Source: Maniola hyperantus
Lineage: Eukaryota; Arthropoda; Insecta; Lepidoptera; Nymphalidae
DNA length: 64,000 nucleotides
Reading direction: 5' to 3'
Assembly (NCBI RefSeq): GCF_902806685.2
Contig: NC_048550.1
Coordinates: forward strand, 11,203,383 to 11,267,382
The position numbers were made by a program, and so were the translations under genes. This document shows, piece after piece, positions 13,901 through 23,685 of this stretch (position 1 is its first letter; each line of letters opens with the position of its first letter). Under the pieces are notes generated by a model that saw nothing but the letters and a program-made list of their open reading frames with translations, did no database searches and was not told where the DNA came from.

Positions 13901-16512
13901 GAAATTTATAAAACAGTCGTTAGACCTGTCACATTGTATGGTTCAGAATGTTGGACGGTAAAAGGGAGGGATAAAAGGCGAGTACATGCGACTGAAATGC
14001 GAATGTTGAGATGGATGTGTGGTGTGACAAGGATGGATAAGATAAGGAATGAATATATAAGGGGAAGTTTGAAAGTAGCGCCAGTAGTAGAAAAGATGAG
14101 GGGTTATAGGCTGGCATGGTATGGGCATATAATGCGGAGGGAAGAAAGCCATGATAAAAGAGGAGAGGACAACCAAAAAGAAAAGTGGATGGATTGCAAG
14201 AAATTAAATTATTTCTCAGTGATTATTAAATAGAGGGTCTTCCAAAATATGTAGAATCCACGTCCTTTGTTAGTTTTAAGTGTAATAACCATTTTAAATT
14301 ATTTCATAGTAGCTCGCATACTAAGCGCGCGTTTTGACGTTTGTTATAAAGTTACTGATTTGACTAGTTGTTAAATACCGAATTATGTTCCGTATTCAAA
14401 TTTTATATCAATAGATGAAGATCAGTCGTTGATATGGATTCCGTCAGAGCAGACAGATGCTAAGCGTATTCTAAGTGCTAAAGATTCATTTATGTAAGGG
14501 ATTCAAATGACACTGGTATTATGAAACCAGAGCAAGGTTTTATTTACATTTGACGTTCGTCGGCTTATTTTGGTTTTCAATATGAACTTGAAATGGGAAG
14601 AAGTTTGCTCAACTTTAACGTCTGCATGATTAATTTATCTCTAAGAAAAGTGACTTACAAAACTCTACTTCAAATGCTTTTACCAATACGAAGTAAGTAT
14701 AAAGTCGGAACAATTGATTACCCGATAGATACTTACAATAAGAATTATTTACATAGGTACTTTGCTTTGTAGAGGCATTTGAAGTCGGTTTTTTTATATA
14801 AAAATACAACTTTTCATCTTTGCGATTTGTAGAGAATCCTATTATTTTGTGCTTTTTGGGTAGCAGCATACCTAGGTACCTTCCTTTAGCGAAATATACA
14901 AATGTCGTTGTAGATTTTTATATTATTCTGCTGATTACGCTTTTAGGGCTACGTTTATTTCTTAGCCTTTGCTTTTTCGTTTCATGAATTTTGTTTTCAA
15001 ATCTCCAACAACAACTTATCTAAGTTAGTTATTATTGACAGTTCCACATTTAGATAGAAGTTTATAATATGCAGCATACCAAATGATCACGTGCCATTTT
15101 TTTAAAGTCCTTAGATTTATTGAAAATATTACAATAAAACTTAAAGCTAGCCTTAATTAATTACGATACAAATAATACCCGCGTGGAATGGTGCCCAGAA
15201 TACTGGGTGCATTTCCGCGCTTAACTTGTGTCATCTCAAAAGTACGACTGTAGTCCTTATTTTAAAGTTGAACCGTCTTTTGACATGACTGTACTGTTAA
15301 CTCATATAGTTAAAATGGCGCGTGAGAAGTGATTTTGTACGGACTATACATCTCGTTCAGTTAATCTTTCTACTGGTAAGGTCAAAGTTTACCATTATAC
15401 CACAAGGTTGTGCGAGAAAAATAGCCTTATTTCTTTGGAATTAAAGTCCTAATTCCCTCATTCCAGGTACGCATCAGGGCAGAACCATCTGACGGACTTC
15501 ATAGGGATGGAGCCAAGTAAGAAACGTAAACGACGGACGTCCTTCACGCCTCAAGCTCTGGAACTACTGAACGCACATTTTGAAAGGAACACGCATCCTT
15601 CTGGTACGCCCCTTTTAATTTTGATAATAAATTGGAGTTCTGTTCTACGCCTCCTTAGGATTCCGTACCCAAAGGGTTGCACGGTGCTGAATTTATCGGA
15701 ACAACCTTGCTACAGATCCCCTCTCGCACGATGGTACTCCCTTTCAATCCCTTCTTGTCTGCTCTTGTACAGATGGAGAATGATATAGATTGGTGTGGTG
15801 CTGACGTGATTGCAATGCATGCAGCAAATTCCTTTTAGGTTCTTCCTTAATCTGTGACCACCAATATTTTTCTGGGTTTCCTGGATTACAATGGCAATTA
15901 ATCTAAATAAATAAAAGGAAAAGGTGACTGACTGACGGACTGACTGTTTGACTGACTGGTCTATCAACGCACAGCTCAAACTACTGGACGGATCGGGCTA
16001 AAATTTGGCATGCTATTATGACGTAGGCATCCGCTAAGAAAGGGTTTTTGAAAATTCAACCCCTAACGGGGTGAAATAGGGGTTTGAAATTCGTGTAGTC
16101 CACGCGGACGAAGTCGCGAGTATAAGCTAGTGTCTAATAAATAATTTAAACGCGCTCTTGGGAAGGCCTATGTCCAGCAGTGGACGCAAACAGGCTGATT
16201 GATTGATTGAAATAATTTAATAGGCTAGTTGATATTGAGCTTCAGATTGTATTGCTCCTAAATTTCCTCTAGTAGGTACATCATTTCAAAGGCATCGCCT
16301 CAAACAACAGTCATATTAATTTTGATCTGTCATGAACCATTGATGTATTGAGATTTGAGGATGTTAATTTTTTTATTTTTTTAACAGGAACCGAAATAAC
16401 CGGTCTCGCCCACCAGTTAGGCTACGAGCGAGAGGTCATTAGAATATGGTTCTGCAACAAGCGACAGGCATTAAAAAACACCGTGCGGATGATGTCCAAA
16501 GGCATGGTCTAA
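4782..16512 (+). CDS. pdm3: POU class 6 transcription factor, 3' part (four exons)
   Basis: Nuclear DNA-binding protein that recognises octamer-like sites through a bipartite POU domain. In Drosophila, pdm3 acts in olfactory neuron identity and in pigmentation. Exons: 4782-4962, 11867-11950, 15467-15603, 16388-16512. All are bounded by AG/GT and their phases join without a break. The joined protein begins inside a Gln/Ser-containing linker, then has a full POU-specific domain (about 75 residues, from GINLEDIKEFAKAFK to ERWMKEAEER), a short linker and a full POU homeodomain (KKRKRRTSF to WFCNKRQALKN), ending nine residues later in SKGMV. The insertion TEGPAYSQSAICR in the POU-specific domain is the class 6 signature, which separates it from pdm1/pdm2 (class 2) and acj6 (class 4). 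The N-terminal exons are not in the window or were not recognised, so this is a partial gene model. Confidence 0.93.
5930..6070 (+). repeat. Dispersed repeat, two copies in the window
   Basis: Sequence around CAAACTGCAATATTAACTTG, GTCGGAACGAGACTGGCTTG and ATTTATACAAATCGACTCAA recurs with substitutions near 60263-60460 in the same orientation. No coding capacity and no family name recognised. Confidence 0.65.
6148..6710 (-). mobile_element. Helitron-like non-autonomous element
   Basis: Begins ACTAGCTGATGCCCGC (reverse complement of the family 3' end with CTAGT), followed by GGATTTAGGTTTTTTTAAAT and AAAAAGTAGCCTATG. It is longer than the other copies, with a CATACATACATACAGAC tract near its far end. 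It may be two nested copies; edges approximate. Confidence 0.6.
6856..7170 (+). mobile_element. tRNA-derived SINE
   Basis: Head GCAAGCTGTGATAGTCCAGT with a B-box-like GGTTCGATCCC, body GTTATGTGCGTTTTAATTAA, tail GGGTTGATCATGATTATGAT followed by GATGATGATT. This is the best preserved copy of the family in the window. The tRNA head is an element part, not a functional tRNA gene. Confidence 0.83.
7270..7480 (-). mobile_element. Helitron-like non-autonomous element
   Basis: Starts GATGCCCGCGACTTCGTCCG, continues with GGATTTAGG, a degenerate GATAAAAAGTC and a TCAAAATTGGTTGAACGGAT motif, and ends with CACTTTCGCATTTATAATAT. Same class as copies near 33893-34096 and 24661-24945. Confidence 0.7.
8170..8370 (+). 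repeat. Dispersed repeat, three copies in the window
   Basis: Core motifs GATTGGTTGACGCTCGCT, GCACAAATTCAGCCAATCAC and GAGATTGTAATAATGATTG recur near 36985-37200 (reverse) and 59606-59750 (forward). Likely a non-autonomous DNA element; ends not resolved. Confidence 0.65.
8460..8640 (+). mobile_element. LINE 3' tail fragment
   Basis: Contains CACTAGGTGGACGGACGACA, then AGACCTATGTCCAGCAATGG, ending in GTTGTTGATGATGATGACC. This matches the 3' end seen near 16144-16210, 45000-45200, 48664-48780 (reverse) and 58864-59100 (reverse). The first part translates as the C-terminal RWTDDI region of a reverse transcriptase ORF, of RTE type as far as I can tell. Confidence 0.65.
9235..9660 (+). mobile_element. 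LINE/SINE-type 3' tail repeats (two adjoining)
   Basis: First part: TGGGAGGCTTCGGCCGTGGC through CTGCCATACCCC and GGTGAGATTGCAGTCAAGGG with an A-rich end at about 9484. A reverse copy is near 31690-31860 and a fragment near 33816-33860. Second part: a further tail beginning ATCAAATTATTTATTCAAAA. No coding sequence seen. Confidence 0.6.
10605..10675. repeat. Palindromic tandem tract
   Basis: GGTTAACCAAAAGACC is followed by two overlapping near-palindromes built on TTTTGGTTAACT and AAAAGGTC. The whole stretch can fold on itself. Function unknown. Confidence 0.5.
10977..11737 (-). pseudogene. Broken coding-like stretches, unidentified
   Basis: Read on the - strand, three stretches have protein-like composition: 11737-11615 (starts MALTFRCTTKKQWAIQ, 40 codons, stop), 11541-11374 (starts MLDKMETLKLVETQHR, 55 codons, stop) and 11284-11048 (contains KHFDLKTIYVWPGPLSES, 78 codons), which after one stop continues coding-like to about 10977. 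They follow each other in the same order and strand, as in one old intronless gene broken by stops and frame changes, lying in a pdm3 intron. I do not recognise it with confidence. The size and the KMETLK helix-like middle part vaguely suggest a gene of large DNA virus or transposon origin, but that is only an impression. Confidence 0.3.
11867..11950 (+). CDS. pdm3: pdm3 exon: end of POU-specific domain
   Basis: 84-base exon, acceptor ATACAG, donor AG|GTAAAT. Reads FEKLDITPKSAQKIKPVLER followed by WMKEAEER, the last two helices of the POU-specific domain. The phase (one base in, two bases out) matches both neighbours. It is too short to appear as an open reading frame starting with Met. Confidence 0.93.
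12777..12830. repeat. Perfect inverted repeat (19-bp arms)
   Basis: TTACGTTTTTCATATTGAA at 12777-12795 is perfectly complementary to 12812-12830, with a 16-base loop. Could be the core of a short foldback element or form a transcript hairpin. Confidence 0.75.
12930..13112 (+). mobile_element. Helitron-like non-autonomous element
   Basis: Starts ACCCATATTATAAATGTG, has GTTTGTTGGTTTGTCCTTTA and a CACGTCGCAACGGTGCAACG core, GGAAATCAAAGAGTTCCCAC, and ends GGGCATCTAGTG. Same subfamily as 33140-33350, 36190-36435 and 40382-40590. Confidence 0.75.
13841..14230 (+). pseudogene. Truncated LINE ORF2 (reverse transcriptase C-terminal end)
   Basis: Open frame with GEIYKTVVRPVTLYGSECWT, RMLRWMCGVTRMDKIRNEYI and YRLAWYGHIMRRE, the conserved post-RT C-terminal segment of RTE-type and related non-LTR retrotransposons. 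The catalytic fingers and palm and the endonuclease are missing, so this is a 5'-truncated remnant and not a host gene. Confidence 0.8.
15205..15350. repeat. MITE-like element
   Basis: Shares CAAAAGTACGAC/TAGTCCTTATT, TTTTGACATG, GTTAAAATGGCGCGTGAG and TTTTGTACGGACTAT with the element near 34366-34505. The two ends (TTCCGCGCTTAAC and GTTAAAATGGCGCG) are partly complementary. Confidence 0.6.
15467..15603 (+). CDS. pdm3: pdm3 exon: linker and N-terminal half of homeodomain
   Basis: Acceptor TTCCAG, donor TCTG|GTACGC. Reads YASGQNHLTDFIGMEPSKK (inter-domain linker), then KRKRRTSFTPQALELLNAHF and ERNTHPS. This gives the basic N-terminal arm plus helices 1 and the start of helix 2 of the homeodomain. 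Reading through the donor gives a non-conserved tail, so the exon end is supported by homology as well as by the splice site. Confidence 0.93.
15900..16215 (+). mobile_element. Lep1-like Helitron followed by LINE tail
   Basis: 15900-16132: ATAAAAGGAAAAGGTGACTG through CTCAAACTACTGGACGGATC to GTCCACGCGGACGAAGTCGC and AAGCTAGT. The 3' hairpin plus CTAGT end is the Helitron signature. Directly after it, 16144-16210 carries the LINE 3' tail GGCCTATGTCCAGCAGTGGA with GATTGATTGATTG. Both lie in the last pdm3 intron. Confidence 0.8.
16388..16512 (+). CDS. pdm3: pdm3 last coding exon: homeodomain recognition helix
   Basis: Acceptor TTTTTTAACAG. Reads GTEITGLAHQLGYEREVIRI, then WFCNKRQALKNTVRMMSKG and MV, then TAA. 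WFCNKRQ is the invariant POU recognition helix core, with Cys at homeodomain position 50. The short C-terminal tail after the homeodomain is usual for this family. Confidence 0.94.
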
Positions 16513-19080
16513 ACCAAGCCTTAACATTTAGAATAACCAACAGATAACTGTTAGAACGTCACTATTATTATCAACAGATCCCGTTAACATCATGAAGAAA
16601 CGAATATCCGACATAAAGAACGCAAAAAAAGTAGAAAATTGAACAGCTAAACAAAACTAGGTTTATATTTACCAAGTGTGATGCTTATAAATGAAAGCTT
16701 TCATTTTTTGCTTAGGTAAAACTTATGACCTATTATGTCTGAGAAAAACAACGCGATTGTAATTTTTTAACGTAATTTTTTCTGTTTTGATTTTAAACTC
16801 AATATCGACAAATTTCGAATTGTGTAAGTAATAGGTAGTTCTCTTTGCAAATATCGACTGCAATAATAGTGCGTTCAATTTAAAATATCAATGTTTCAAC
16901 AAAATAGACAAAAATAAAATTTAAGTAATAAGGGATTATTACTAAAAAATATATAAAAGTTAACAAAAAACAAATCATATATAAAAATTTAAGTACTTAT
17001 ATTCATTCATACATCATAGTTGTGCCAATTTTCGCATCACACTTGGTAAATAAACACGTAGTAAATTATTTCAAAGCTTAGCCATGGCAGCTAAGTTTTT
17101 GTGACTTTTGTCCTTCAATACTTGTAAAGCCACAAAATTATAATATGGAAACGCAAAGACATTTTGGTCTTTTTATAATAATTTGCAATACAATATCAAT
17201 AGACGTGCTACGTAAAATTTCTTTCGAAGTCATAAACTGGCCTTATTCGAATCAAGATACGATTCCAGCCAACTTTAGTAACGTAATACGATTTTTTTAA
17301 CATAATTAAATGTAAATTAACATTTCGACTGATATATTCGTCTCGACGTAGCTACTTTTACAATGATATATAAATGGTAGTTTAATATAGGTGTTTAGTA
17401 CAAAATCAAAACTAACGAATGATCGTCACACTTTAATAATCTTTACAAATTTATTTCATGGAAGAAGGCGAACCTTGTAATGCGCCGTTGCAATAGTCCG
17501 TGAAACAAGATGACTGCAAAGTCTTTGCGGCTATTCGTAAGGTTTTTGTTTCGGCTAGGTACGTAAAGTTTCTGTGGATGTATTTGGTTCTGTGTGTGGG
17601 ATTTATTCTATAAAGCAACCCGGTACCTATTATTATGATATTTTGGTCATGTCGATGGAAGCGTGACGAATTTAATTTCCTGCATGCGTTTTAGAAGTGC
17701 GGGAAGCCAGCCAGTTTTAGTATGGCTATATAATATTTTTCGCGGATTATTGCAAAGTAATTTTGTAAGTTGCATAATGCATATTTTGAAAAGTTTTTCT
17801 TTTCCATCAAAATGTAGTGATTCGAAATAACGTGTATCGACTTTAATATCGAGCATAAACTGCATTACTTTAACGCATGATTGGACGCTTATCATGACAA
17901 AGTTATTTAGGTGGCCGATTAATTTTTATTTATAACAATGCATTTTGTAAATAAGTACAACATTTTGGAAATTGGATTCACGGCGATAAAAGAATGCCTA
18001 TAGTTTATAGAATACCTTAATTTATTGAAATACTCTGAGTTGTTTCGTTTTACATAGCGAATGTTGCACTTTATAGTTTTAGGGTAAAATAACAATATTA
18101 TGAAAGTAGTTAAAAATGTGTCGTCAATCTTAGTGGCCTACTGATTTCCTTTTGATTAAGTATTAGTTTCTGTTAATAGATAGGTTTAAAAGCGATATGT
18201 ATAGAATAATTATATGCATTGTCGTAAATTGTAAATATTGTTCTCGTAATTTTAGTTTATTAAAATGTATTATTAGTTTTATGTAATTATAACTGAACTA
18301 TAAGTTTAGCTTTGTAAGATATTTTTCTAGGTATTTAAGTTAGATATTTGTTGCAATATAATATTATTATGATGATTTTTTCAAAAAATATGCCTTCATT
18401 TCCATGTTTGCAGAATACGTATTTGTTCAATGCAATTTTCTATTACATACCTATAATGATACAAGTAACAGCAGGTCTGACTTGAATCAATAAACAAACT
18501 AGGTATTCTGTGCATATTATTTGGGTAGCTACGAAAAAACTAATAAAATTGCCTCGCATTTGGAACGTAGATTTCGAAATATTATACTTATAGATTTTCA
18601 AAAAAAATATAAAATTATTATATATATTTTAAGTGAAGGAGCTACCCGAAAAGTATTCACATTTCTAAAATTTTGTATTATTATTTAATTTAATTTGTAA
18701 TGATTGATTGTTAATACTTTTTCCACCAACTGAACATTTTGCATACCTACTATAATTATTCGGTCTAAGTTTGTATATTATTATAACAGATTACATATTT
18801 CTATTATTTTTCTGTTTACCAGTTATTAAAACACCAATATTATTATGTGTAAATAAATAGCCAAGACATCACAATGAAGACCTGCCGTTATATTGTATTA
18901 CCGATAGTAAATAAGGCTGTAATTTAACGTATGTTAATGACCAATGAAAACCAACTTGTGATCATTAATATTTGTACTGTTACCTACTACTTAACAAGAG
19001 TCGTTAAAAAATAATATTATAAAATTGAACATATTTTTCGGCTGTTGAAAAATTGTAAATACAATATTAAGGATAATAAA
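16513..19080 (+). other. pdm3 probable 3' UTR
   Basis: AT-rich sequence after the pdm3 stop with no recognisable transposon and no credible reading frame. Candidate polyadenylation hexamers AATAAA occur at 16913, 18489, 18852 and 19075, so the transcript could end at several places up to about 19.1 kb. The absence of repeats over 2.5 kb, in a window otherwise full of them, suggests that the sequence is constrained or transcribed; this is inference. Confidence 0.5.
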
Positions 19081-20582
19081 AAAAACTATTTGGATTAATA
19101 TTTAGGAACAAAGGGAAAAAATATTATCAAAATTTATATTTTCAAAAATTATTACAAATGCAAAAAATGTGTATTTAAAAAAAGGAATGTTTGGCCATAA
19201 TCAAAATTTATCGAGTACGCATTTTTTATCGACTACAACACACCACTACGCCCACAGACGAGCAGTACGGTAAACAGTGACTTAAAAAATTGTGCGATGC
19301 GATGTTGTGCGTAATGTACTTATAATGGAATCAAGTGTTTCGTATAAAACTAATTCAATTTTTAATCGTGTTAGATCTAATTGGATACCGTAGGATAATA
19401 AGTATATACAATATTCTGTGTTTCACTAGATACAATCAGTTTATCAATATCCGATTTTAGAATCGATTCGAAGCATTCGATAGTAACCGTGCTTTAAATA
19501 TCGATACATTTAAAAGGAAAACATACGAAACATTTCATTCCTAACAAACATTAGCGTAATAGATCAGCATAGAATGCTAAGTACAAATAATTATTTAACG
19601 ATAAACTGCTAGTCCGTTACATATAAAACTATTATAAATTTTATTACAAGGCAAAATCGCGTTGCACCCTGGTTTTCATGATCCGCATGTATCTAATAAT
19701 AAGGGTGGAAATATACTTATGGCACGTGATCTGACCTGGCTCTATGCCACCCTTGCTAAGTCAAATAAAAACACCTAACGCGACTTGGTGTATCCGGTAT
19801 TTGCAGTAAGATTCTGTACCCATTGTACGAGTTTTTATATTTTCCAAACTAAAGTCGATATCGAATTATCGACTATTGACTTCCCTCTTAGGAAGGTACA
19901 TCTACAAGCAGCGCCTCTAGCGAAAACTTTGTGACTTAAAAATCGGTCACACGCAATGCTATCGAAATTCGCGTAAACCATGACAGTTTTCGAGTTAATA
20001 ATAATATGCAAACTCATACTAAGGGTAATAAAAAATACCGAGATTTTCATAAAACGAGTGGCATTTTACCAGTAGGCTTAGTATAAGATTTTATTTCCCA
20101 CAAACGTTGATAGAATTTGGGCGTCGCTCGAAGTACCTAAGCGTTAAAGTAAAATAAACCTTATTGAGTACCCTAGTTTTAAGACTCAAGCAAAATTAAA
20201 ATCGGTGGTACTGAATTTTTATTTTAAATTAAGGACTTTTAGGTTCATTTTACTTTGACATTATTTTTTCGACGTGACGATCGAATTCTATCTATGCTTG
20301 TGAGATATATAATCACATACTAAGGACACGGTTCGCGTGTGATAATTACGTTCCCGCCATAATAGTTTAAAATACAATTATTAAAAGTCTACTACACATA
20401 ACTTCATCTGTAACACATATTCAAACCAAACTGTAACAGTATATAATAGTGTATTAATTTTTCTTCCTGTAATGGTACCGAATGGATGACTATGGCTGCG
20501 GGAGTATGAAGAGGAGCAGATTAAAGGCAGATAACTGTTTGAATAATTGTTTTACTCATTATTTTTATACCCTCTCACCTTT

Positions 20583-20992
20583 TTAGGGTTCCGTACCTCG
20601 AAAGGAAAAAGGAACCGTTATAGGATCACTTTGTTATCTGTCTGTCCGTCGTGTCTGTCAAAAAAACCTATAGGGTACTTCCCGTTGACCTAGAACCATG
20701 TAATTTGGGTCTTATAGCACAAGTAAAGGAATAAATCCGAAATCCGTGAACTTGTGATTACATCACAGAAAAAAAATTAAAATGTGTTCATGAAAAAATA
20801 TTGGTATTTTCAATTTGCAAAGTAAGATAACTAGATACTATACCAAGTGGGATATCATATAAAAGGGCTTTACTTGTTAGTTCCAAAACAGAGTTTTATT
20901 TATTTTTATGCATAATAGTTTTTCGTCCAAAAAATACGACTCTAATACGGAACCCTCGGTGCGCGAGTCTGACTCGCACTTGGCCGGTCTTT
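20583..20992 (+). repeat. GGGTTCCGTACC-family repeat, full length
   Basis: Runs from TTAGGGTTCCGTACCTCGAA to CTCGCACTTGGCCGG. Contains the family motifs CTTCCCGTTGACCTAGAA and AAAAAATACGACTCTAATAC. Confidence 0.78.
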
Positions 20993-21289
20993 TTATTGCA
21001 TAATAGGCTTGCGCTTCACAGCAATCATGCAGCATGATTTAAAGTTTTAATGGACCAATGATGAGGTCTAAGTTGGAGCGCGCTTGTCTAGAAGATGCCT
21101 ATTCACTCTTGCCATAAGTTATCCTACGCACTACGTAGCAGGAAACACTAAGACGTATTAACCTATTTTACCTAACTAATAACGTCTCAAAAAAAACTAG
21201 CAAATCGTGTAAGGAATTGTGCTATAGGTACGTTTCAAAACGCGAGTAGCCGACGTTAGCTTTGTAGTTTTTTTTTCTCGTGAGGAAAA

Positions 21290-21565
21290 TCCATCATGGA
21301 TACCACGGGCCACGGGGGGCACAGTGATTATGTCGGACTCCTACCGACTAAAAACCTCACGAAGTTCCACCCCACCGCTAACGACGGAGCACAAGGGACC
21401 AACAACGCCTCGTTACTCCGCCAGCGGATGTCCGACACAGCAGACCCACCAATGGGGCACTACGTGTCCCCAAGGCCCAAACACCGTCAGAACTCAGAGG
21501 CATGCCGGAACCACAGCACGCCACCCAACCAACACCTTCGTCGTCGCAGTCTGTTATGTTCATCA
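21290..21565 (+). other. GC-rich island, unidentified
   Basis: Strikingly GC-rich stretch in an AT-rich region (GGGCCACGGGGGGCACAGTG; GTCGGACTCCTACCGACTAA). It is open in two + frames (91 and 94 codons) and one - frame, without convincing protein features. A related motif near 36825-36850 (CAGACTCCTATCGGCTAAAA) suggests a dispersed repeat, possibly a SINE or LINE piece, rather than a gene. Confidence 0.4.
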
Positions 21566-22079
21566 TGTTAGCACAAAGCGAAATTCTAGTTTTTATTTAT
21601 ATAGATAGATAGATTTACCTTATTAGACTCGTAAAGTTAGGTAAGTACCAATAAAACAGTAGTCACAGGTACAATTATTTATATTAACTCCAAGAACAGC
21701 TAAGTTTTGTAAGCGCAGCGCGGGAATTGCGCGCCAATAATCAAATAATGGCGGGGAAAAAATTGACAGATTTGTATATTATCTAGTTTTGCTATGCCCA
21801 TAGACAGTAGAATCCATGGTTGAGCGTTTCGTAGTTTCACTAGGTATGTAACGTAGATTAAGTAAAAAAGCTAGATTAAAGTTCTGTGTATCCGCTTATG
21901 AGATAGCGATAGCACGACGTAACGATGAATAACACGACAATAATAATTATTACCATTGTTTAGTAGTCAATATTTGTATTAACCGATCAACAATATTTGT
22001 ATTAAACGTTTTTTTATGTGAAAACAAGTAAAATATAACTAATGAGAAATACAATGACGCCACGAATTCTCAAAGTTTG

Positions 22080-22680
22080 TTTTTATTTTTTTATTTTTTT
22101 TTTATTTTTGTTTATTTGAAAGTAATCAACAGCGTAAATACATAATTATTATTTAAATTTAAATCTAGGTATAACAGAAGGCCAAAAGAGATTACTTAAA
22201 ATTATAATTAAACTATTTTAACAGAATAGAGATAAATGTAGGTATATACAATAATAAAATAAAATTACAGCAGTGTGTGTATGATTGTATGTGTGTGTGT
22301 ATGCGTATGTGAGTGTGTGCTTATGAGTATGTGTGAGCGTGTGTGCATGTGTGTGTGTGTGTAAATGGGAGTGTATGATTGCATGCATATTTAGATGTTA
22401 GCTACTTTTTTTTTTTGTTTTACGATGATAGTTTCTTAATTCCTTTTTAAATTTATTGTTTGATAGGTAAAATAAGTCAAACTCAGCGAACTGATTGTTA
22501 TAAGTACGTACCAAGCGTGGAATTATAGAATTTCGCGCATAATTTGAGTTAGATTTGGGAACATTTAGAAGGCGCGTGTGACGCGTTCTTAAAGGTTGAG
22601 CATTAAATGAAAAGGCTGAGAGTAAGCTAGGACAATCGATTGAGCCGGTTAAAATTGCTTGCAGTAACAACATATCACAT
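22080..22680 (-). mobile_element. 5'-truncated LINE, 3' end of ORF2 plus tail
   Basis: On the - strand a frame of 91 codons (22398-22673) contains AQPLRTRHTRLLNVPKSNSN and a FDLFYLSNNKFKKELRNY end, the typical C-terminus of ORF2 in Jockey/CR1-like elements. It is followed by a GT/CA-rich 3' UTR (22260-22390) and an A-rich tail (T-rich on +, near 22080-22120). No RT core remains. Confidence 0.72.
22265..22376 (+). repeat. GT-rich simple repeat
   Basis: Imperfect GTGTGT/GTAT microsatellite with interruptions such as GAGTGTGTGCTTATGAGTAT. It sits in the 3' UTR of the truncated LINE. Confidence 0.85.
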
Positions 22681-23530
22681 TGTTCCCTTCTATGTTCCAG
22701 TGAGCCGATACCGTAGTGAGTACACGCTTCCTCATAACATTGAAGATGTTTCGTTTTGCAACTAAAGTTGTTTTCCTTGTATGTATTCTTGAAAAAAATC
22801 GGTTACACGATAAGGGACAAAAATAGGTTTGCTGCGTCTCTGTTTATCACATTAATAACTTTATCTGTGCTCTATTTTAGTGTGAATGAGAAAGCAAACG
22901 TTCCTTTATCTAGCTTTATTACTCTATCTACGCTATGTAAAGAATTTATTCGGATGAAAACAATGGAATTTTTAAAGATAAAAAGTAGGGAAGTCTATAG
23001 AATCTGCTGAAGCTTTCAGTGTTTTTTAAATTACTGAACGTATCTTATACGTTTTAAACGTCATTAGTCTGTACGTCAATGTCATTGTCTGTGTCAATTT
23101 CAATAGATTTCAATATGGCGATGTGGGGTACGTCAAGTGGGAAGTGTTTCTCGTTTTCTATTCCGTAAATTAAAGTAAAGCACAATCATTAATAAACACA
23201 ACAACACCAGCTGCCTCAAACAACTTATCTCAACCGTTACAGTGAAAAGTTTAATTTTCGTAAACAATCCTACATAAAAATAATACAATAGTGATAAAGT
23301 TGAGTGCGTATGAAATGGAATGTCCCACAATAATATTTAACGTGAAAAAAAATGTAGAGCTCGTCCGAGTTTGAGTTACGTCAATACAGGAATACCACAA
23401 TAATATTCCCTTAGTGCATGATTCACTAGGTTAGAGGTTACGCGATGTGTAATTGAATAAATTCTTAGTTGTAAAACTACAGAGCCGTAGTGCTTGAAAG
23501 TTTATCTGATTAGGGAGTTCTAGTGAGTCG

Positions 23531-23539
23531 ATGCAATGA
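23531..23539 (+). promoter_or_regulatory. Two-codon uORF overlapping the phosphatase start codon
   Basis: ATGCAATGA: an upstream ATG-CAA-TGA whose stop overlaps the main ATG (23536) as ATGA. The main frame has an in-frame stop at 23524, so 23536 is the first possible start. The uORF start has a weak context (T at -3). Overlapping stop/start arrangements are known to allow reinitiation; any role here is inference. Confidence 0.45.
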
Positions 23540-23685
23540 TTGAGAGTGTCTCCCGTCGTGCGTTCAGTAGTTCCAGCGGTACATACAACGTACGCGCTTC
23601 GGAGCTGGCTCGGGAAAGGAAGCTAAACATCTTCAATGTTACCATCGTATTTTTGGACGATGCCCAGCACTCGTTCCAGATTGAG
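23536..23685 (+). CDS. Ptpmeg: Ptpmeg exon 1: N-terminus and FERM F1 start
   Basis: 50 codons starting MIESVSRRAFSSSSGTYNVR and ending VTIVFLDDAQHSFQIE, donor GAG|GTGAGC, phase 0. The start is fixed by an in-frame stop 12 bases upstream. The FLDD motif is the first strand pair of the ubiquitin-like F1 lobe. Confidence 0.92.

Larger units (their letters stand above)
11951..15466. other. pdm3 intron
   Basis: Contains a perfect hairpin at 12777-12830, a Helitron-like copy near 12930-13112, a truncated LINE ORF2 near 13841-14230 and a MITE-like element near 15205-15350. The remaining AT-rich stretches show nothing I can name. Confidence 0.6.
19081..23535. other. Intergenic region between pdm3 and the phosphatase gene
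   Basis: Contains a GGGTTCCGTACC-family copy (20583-20992), a GC-rich island of unknown kind (21290-21565), and a 3' LINE fragment (22080-22680). The promoter and 5' UTR of the downstream gene should lie in the last few hundred bases, but no core promoter motif could be called with confidence. A repeat near 20245-20345 has a second copy near 59165-59250. Confidence 0.55.

Noticed and set aside
13841..14230. Host gene of 130 codons
   Set aside because: The sequence is the C-terminal end of a LINE reverse transcriptase ORF without its catalytic part.
17647..17895. 82-codon open frame on the - strand in the pdm3 3' UTR
   Set aside because: No recognisable domain, antisense to a likely UTR, and composition like its surroundings.
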